Shown here in pieces: positions 19,809 to 22,233 of a DNA stretch of 22,233 bases. Made by a program: the position numbers and the translations under genes. Every line of letters begins with the position of its first letter. The stretch's first letter is position 1. The stretch covers positions 1-22,233 of the IMG/VR virus record IMGVR_UViG_3300037673_000048. One strand, 5' to 3'. The stretch comes from a virus. Below the pieces are notes generated by a model. The model saw only the letters and a list, made by a program, of their open reading frames with translations. It had not been told where the DNA came from and searched no databases.

Positions 19809-21662
19809 ATGGCGGATTTACTCTCAACGGTTGAGGACAAAATCACATTTGCGACTGGGCTGTACGCTCAGCGGGACAGCGACATTGAGGATGTGGAACT
19901 CGTCTACAAGGCCGAGTTTGATGTAGATGAGGATGTGAAAGACCTTGGCCTTGCCATTGTCAATGTTCCTACTGCCCAGGCCCAGGTGAAGATACATAAG
20001 TCGTATCTCTCTATCGGCTTGGACATTGCCTGCCAGGTGCTTCCCCAGGATGACAGCGAGGAGGAGGAGAAGCGCTGCACGAAGCTGGAACGGTATCTTT
20101 CGGCGGTGCGGTGGGAAAGCGAGCGGCGGGCTCAGCGACGTGCCTATACCGACTTCGTGTGGTATTTCCTGGCACGTGGGTGTGGCGTATTTAAGACATT
20201 GTTTTATCCCGACCTGGTGGGGAGCTATTACTTCCCTATCCGCATCCTGGCCCGTGACTGGCGCTATGTCTACCCTGTCTTTGGGACAACAGGGCCATTG
20301 TTTGTGGTAGAGAAGTACGAGCGGTATGTTGGCGACCTGAAGCGGGAATTGCAGGCCCTGTGGGAGCGACGGAATAAGGAGGCGGTAGTTTGGAAGCCGC
20401 CTGATTTCAGCGAGCACGAGGATACCGAAAAGGTAGAGGTGGTGGAGTACTGGGATGAGACTTACAAGGGCCTACGCATCGCCAATGAATGGGTATGGTT
20501 GGTGCCACACCACTACCACGTCGAAGGGTTAGGCGGGATCATTCCCTATTCCTTCGCCTTCTGCGAGCCGACGCCTCTGGCCGATGGCAAGTGGATGGGG
20601 CGCTCAATTGTCGCGCCTATCAAGGACATCATCAAGCAGCAATCCATCCTCATGTCGAAGGTAGCGACAGCGACCGAGCTGTTCTACTATCCCCAAATCC
20701 TGGTGGAAACCCCACACGGCGAGGCATTTGTCATGTCCAGCGCGCCTGGGGAGGCGCGGCCTATTCCGCCTGGAAGCAAGGTCACGGTATTGAGCCCTGT
20801 TCCAAATCAGGCCCTGGTGACAACGCTCATGGCCTGGTATGAGAAGGCGATTTCCTTGTTCGGCCTGCCCGAGGTGATGTGGGGAGTGCAGCCAGGTGAA
20901 GTACAGGCAGGGTATGCCATTGCCATGTTGCAAGGCGGGGCGAAGGCGAAGCTGGCCGAGAAAGCGACGGAAATAGAGGCGGCCATTTCGCGCACTTATG
21001 AGCACGTTTTGCAACTTACTGAGATTTTTGCTCCCTTGGCGAAGGGTGGGTTTAAGATTTACCCTGCCGACGAAGGAGGGCCACCGTTAACCGTGACGGC
21101 GGACGATGTAAGCGGCCATTACCGCAATCGGGTGAAGATAACACCCGAGCTGCCGCAAGACCAGTTGTTGCAATGGCGGATTGCGGAGATGGCGCGGCGA
21201 CCGCATACGGTGACCAAGCTCCCTCTAGCTAGCGATGCATACATTCGCGAAGAGATCCTCAAACTTCGGCATCCTGACGTGGAGGCCGAACGGGTGCTAG
21301 ATGAGTTCCTGTCTTCTCATCCTGAAATCCAGGAGGCTAAGGCACGGCTCTTTGTCCACCAGTGGATGAAAGAGCACAGGGATAAGCTGGAGAAAATGCA
21401 GCGGGAAATGGAGCGCATGGCCGAAAGGCAGCAGAAGGAGGCCATGAGGGACATGGAGGCTCGCATACTCAAGGCATATCGGGAGGCAGTAGAGCGCGGC
21501 GAGGTTCCACCTGCGTTGATGCCAACGCCGCCTGAAGAGGGTGTTGGGATGCCGCCCGAAGTCATGCCGCCATCGTTCTTTGGGGAAGGGCCTGCGCCGG
21601 TTTCCTCAGAGGAGATACCTGAGCGTGTAGTGGAGAAGTTAGAAAGACCAGAGCAGAGGTAA
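19809..21662 (+). CDS. Portal protein
   Basis: The portal forms the dodecameric ring at one capsid vertex through which DNA is packaged. ATG 19809 begins MADLLSTVEDKITFATGLYA (617 aa); the longer frame upstream overlaps the previous gene. Features match long portals: an acidic N-terminus, a central PPGSKVTVLSPVPN loop, LFGLPEVMWGVQPGEVQAGY where the stem and clip helices are expected, and a helical Glu/Arg-rich C-terminus (EKMQREMERMAERQQKEAMR), ending in Pro-rich sequence. Its place directly after the large terminase supports the call. No scaffold or capsid gene is visible before the window ends. Confidence 0.85.
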   Translation: MADLLSTVEDKITFATGLYAQRDSDIEDVELVYKAEFDVDEDVKDLGLAIVNVPTAQAQVKIHKSYLSIGLDIACQVLPQDDSEEEEKRCTKLERYLSAVRWESERRAQRRAYTDFVWYFLARGCGVFKTLFYPDLVGSYYFPIRILARDWRYVYPVFGTTGPLFVVEKYERYVGDLKRELQALWERRNKEAVVWKPPDFSEHEDTEKVEVVEYWDETYKGLRIANEWVWLVPHHYHVEGLGGIIPYSFAFCEPTPLADGKWMGRSIVAPIKDIIKQQSILMSKVATATELFYYPQILVETPHGEAFVMSSAPGEARPIPPGSKVTVLSPVPNQALVTTLMAWYEKAISLFGLPEVMWGVQPGEVQAGYAIAMLQGGAKAKLAEKATEIEAAISRTYEHVLQLTEIFAPLAKGGFKIYPADEGGPPLTVTADDVSGHYRNRVKITPELPQDQLLQWRIAEMARRPHTVTKLPLASDAYIREEILKLRHPDVEAERVLDEFLSSHPEIQEAKARLFVHQWMKEHRDKLEKMQREMERMAERQQKEAMRDMEARILKAYREAVERGEVPPALMPTPPEEGVGMPPEVMPPSFFGEGPAPVSSEEIPERVVEKLERPEQR

Positions 21663-21666
21663 GGAA

Positions 21667-22233
21667 ATGGCACTTATAGCAGGAGCAGCAGGAGATACGG
21701 GCGGTAGACGCCCAAGGAGAAACGTGTGGGAGCAATACTGGCGGCGACGACCCACCTACTGGTACTACATACGTGGTCGTTCCCCCTATACTCCTGCAAT
21801 AAGGACGGAGGAACGAGAGCAGTTATGGCGCCAACCCTGGCTAAGGCGATTGGCTGGCCCGCCTGAGGCCAGGCAGGAATTGCGCTATCTGCCTGGCCGC
21901 GCATTGTGGCCTGAGGAAGAGCGCTACTATGTGCCGCCTTCAGGCCCTCCTCCGTTGGGGCCGCCTGTGCAGCCAGAGCGACGGCCTCAAGTGACGGTGC
22001 GAGTTGAGACCGAACCTCAAGCTCCGCCAATGCCAGTCTGGGGCGCTGGCCCTGGCTGGGGTGGTGGAGGCGGTGGTGGAGGCGGTGGTGAGCCTGTTAT
22101 TCCACCTCCGCCAGAGGTGATGCCTACGCCCTGGTGGGACATCTTTATCCCCTTCCGTGAGGCTGCAACAGGCCCTACGCGGGAGATTTGGATACGCCCT
22201 CAAGACTGGGCCGCCGTTCCCCGCGAGGTGCGA
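21667..22233 (+). CDS. Pro/Gly-rich protein, 3' end missing
   Basis: ATG 21667 has TAAGGAA just upstream and overlaps nothing; the frame is open to the window edge, giving at least 189 residues. The N-terminal third is basic and aromatic (RRNVWEQYWRRRPTYWYYIR). The middle is Pro-rich (VPPSGPPPLGPPVQP). A run of ten glycines follows, then PPPPEVMPTPWWDIFIPFRE. Low-complexity linkers suggest a structural or tail-tip component, or a scaffold-like adaptor, but no domain is clear. Being next to portal it is probably a head or neck gene. Confidence 0.65.
   Translation, partial: MALIAGAAGDTGGRRPRRNVWEQYWRRRPTYWYYIRGRSPYTPAIRTEEREQLWRQPWLRRLAGPPEARQELRYLPGRALWPEEERYYVPPSGPPPLGPPVQPERRPQVTVRVETEPQAPPMPVWGAGPGWGGGGGGGGGGEPVIPPPPEVMPTPWWDIFIPFREAATGPTREIWIRPQDWAAVPREVR

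Overview
This window looks like part of a tailed-phage (Caudoviricetes) genome or prophage. It carries a lambda-type replication block, a lysin, and the start of the packaging and head block (small terminase, large terminase, portal), nearly all on the plus strand. Genes are short and tightly packed, with ATGA stop/start overlaps and strong GGAGG-type ribosome binding sites. The host is probably a Gram-positive-like or monoderm bacterium. One secreted protein carries a YLPLV stretch, which I associate with exported proteins of Chloroflexota (Anaerolineae), so that phylum is my best guess. This is inference only.

Layout. 1-1900: small early genes, several with zinc-ribbon cysteine pairs, one apparently frameshifted. 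1904-3792: a Rad52-like single-strand annealing protein and a helix-turn-helix replication initiator. The initiator gene contains three palindromic iterons followed by an A/T-rich stretch, a lambda-ori-like origin. 3815-8649: small membrane protein, DnaN-type sliding clamp, PP-loop (PAPS reductase-like) protein, radical SAM protein, DUF559/Vsr-like nuclease, and a membrane protein with a winged-helix-like tail. 8713-11288: small accessory genes, a sigma-region-4-like HTH protein, and a duplicated, partly decayed cluster of coiled-coil genes. 11223-14963: accessory insertions encoding four exported proteins. Two are on the minus strand with their own sigma70-type promoters, one sits between 20-bp inverted repeats, and one is a metzincin protease. 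14993-16521: a small conserved phage protein and a GH-A-type lysin interrupted by an in-frame TAA. 16525-22233: small basic proteins, terminase small and large subunits, an Nmad1/DUF1599-like protein, portal, and a Pro/Gly-rich protein running off the end.

The most unusual content is non-coding. A ~155-bp element occurs twice (1479-1636, 2731-2886), each ~65 nt upstream of a start codon. Both copies can form the same H-type pseudoknot, with compensatory changes between copies. A second, unrelated element occurs twice (9704-9887, 10375-10545), upstream of paralogous coiled-coil genes; it has covarying hairpins and a possible kissing-loop contact. A third element upstream of the small terminase (16969-17020) has two interleaved perfect 12-bp inverted repeats. 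These are the best candidates for undescribed structured RNAs or DNA sites. No tRNA, rRNA, CRISPR array, integrase or transposase was seen, and no gene-free stretch exceeds about 200 bases.
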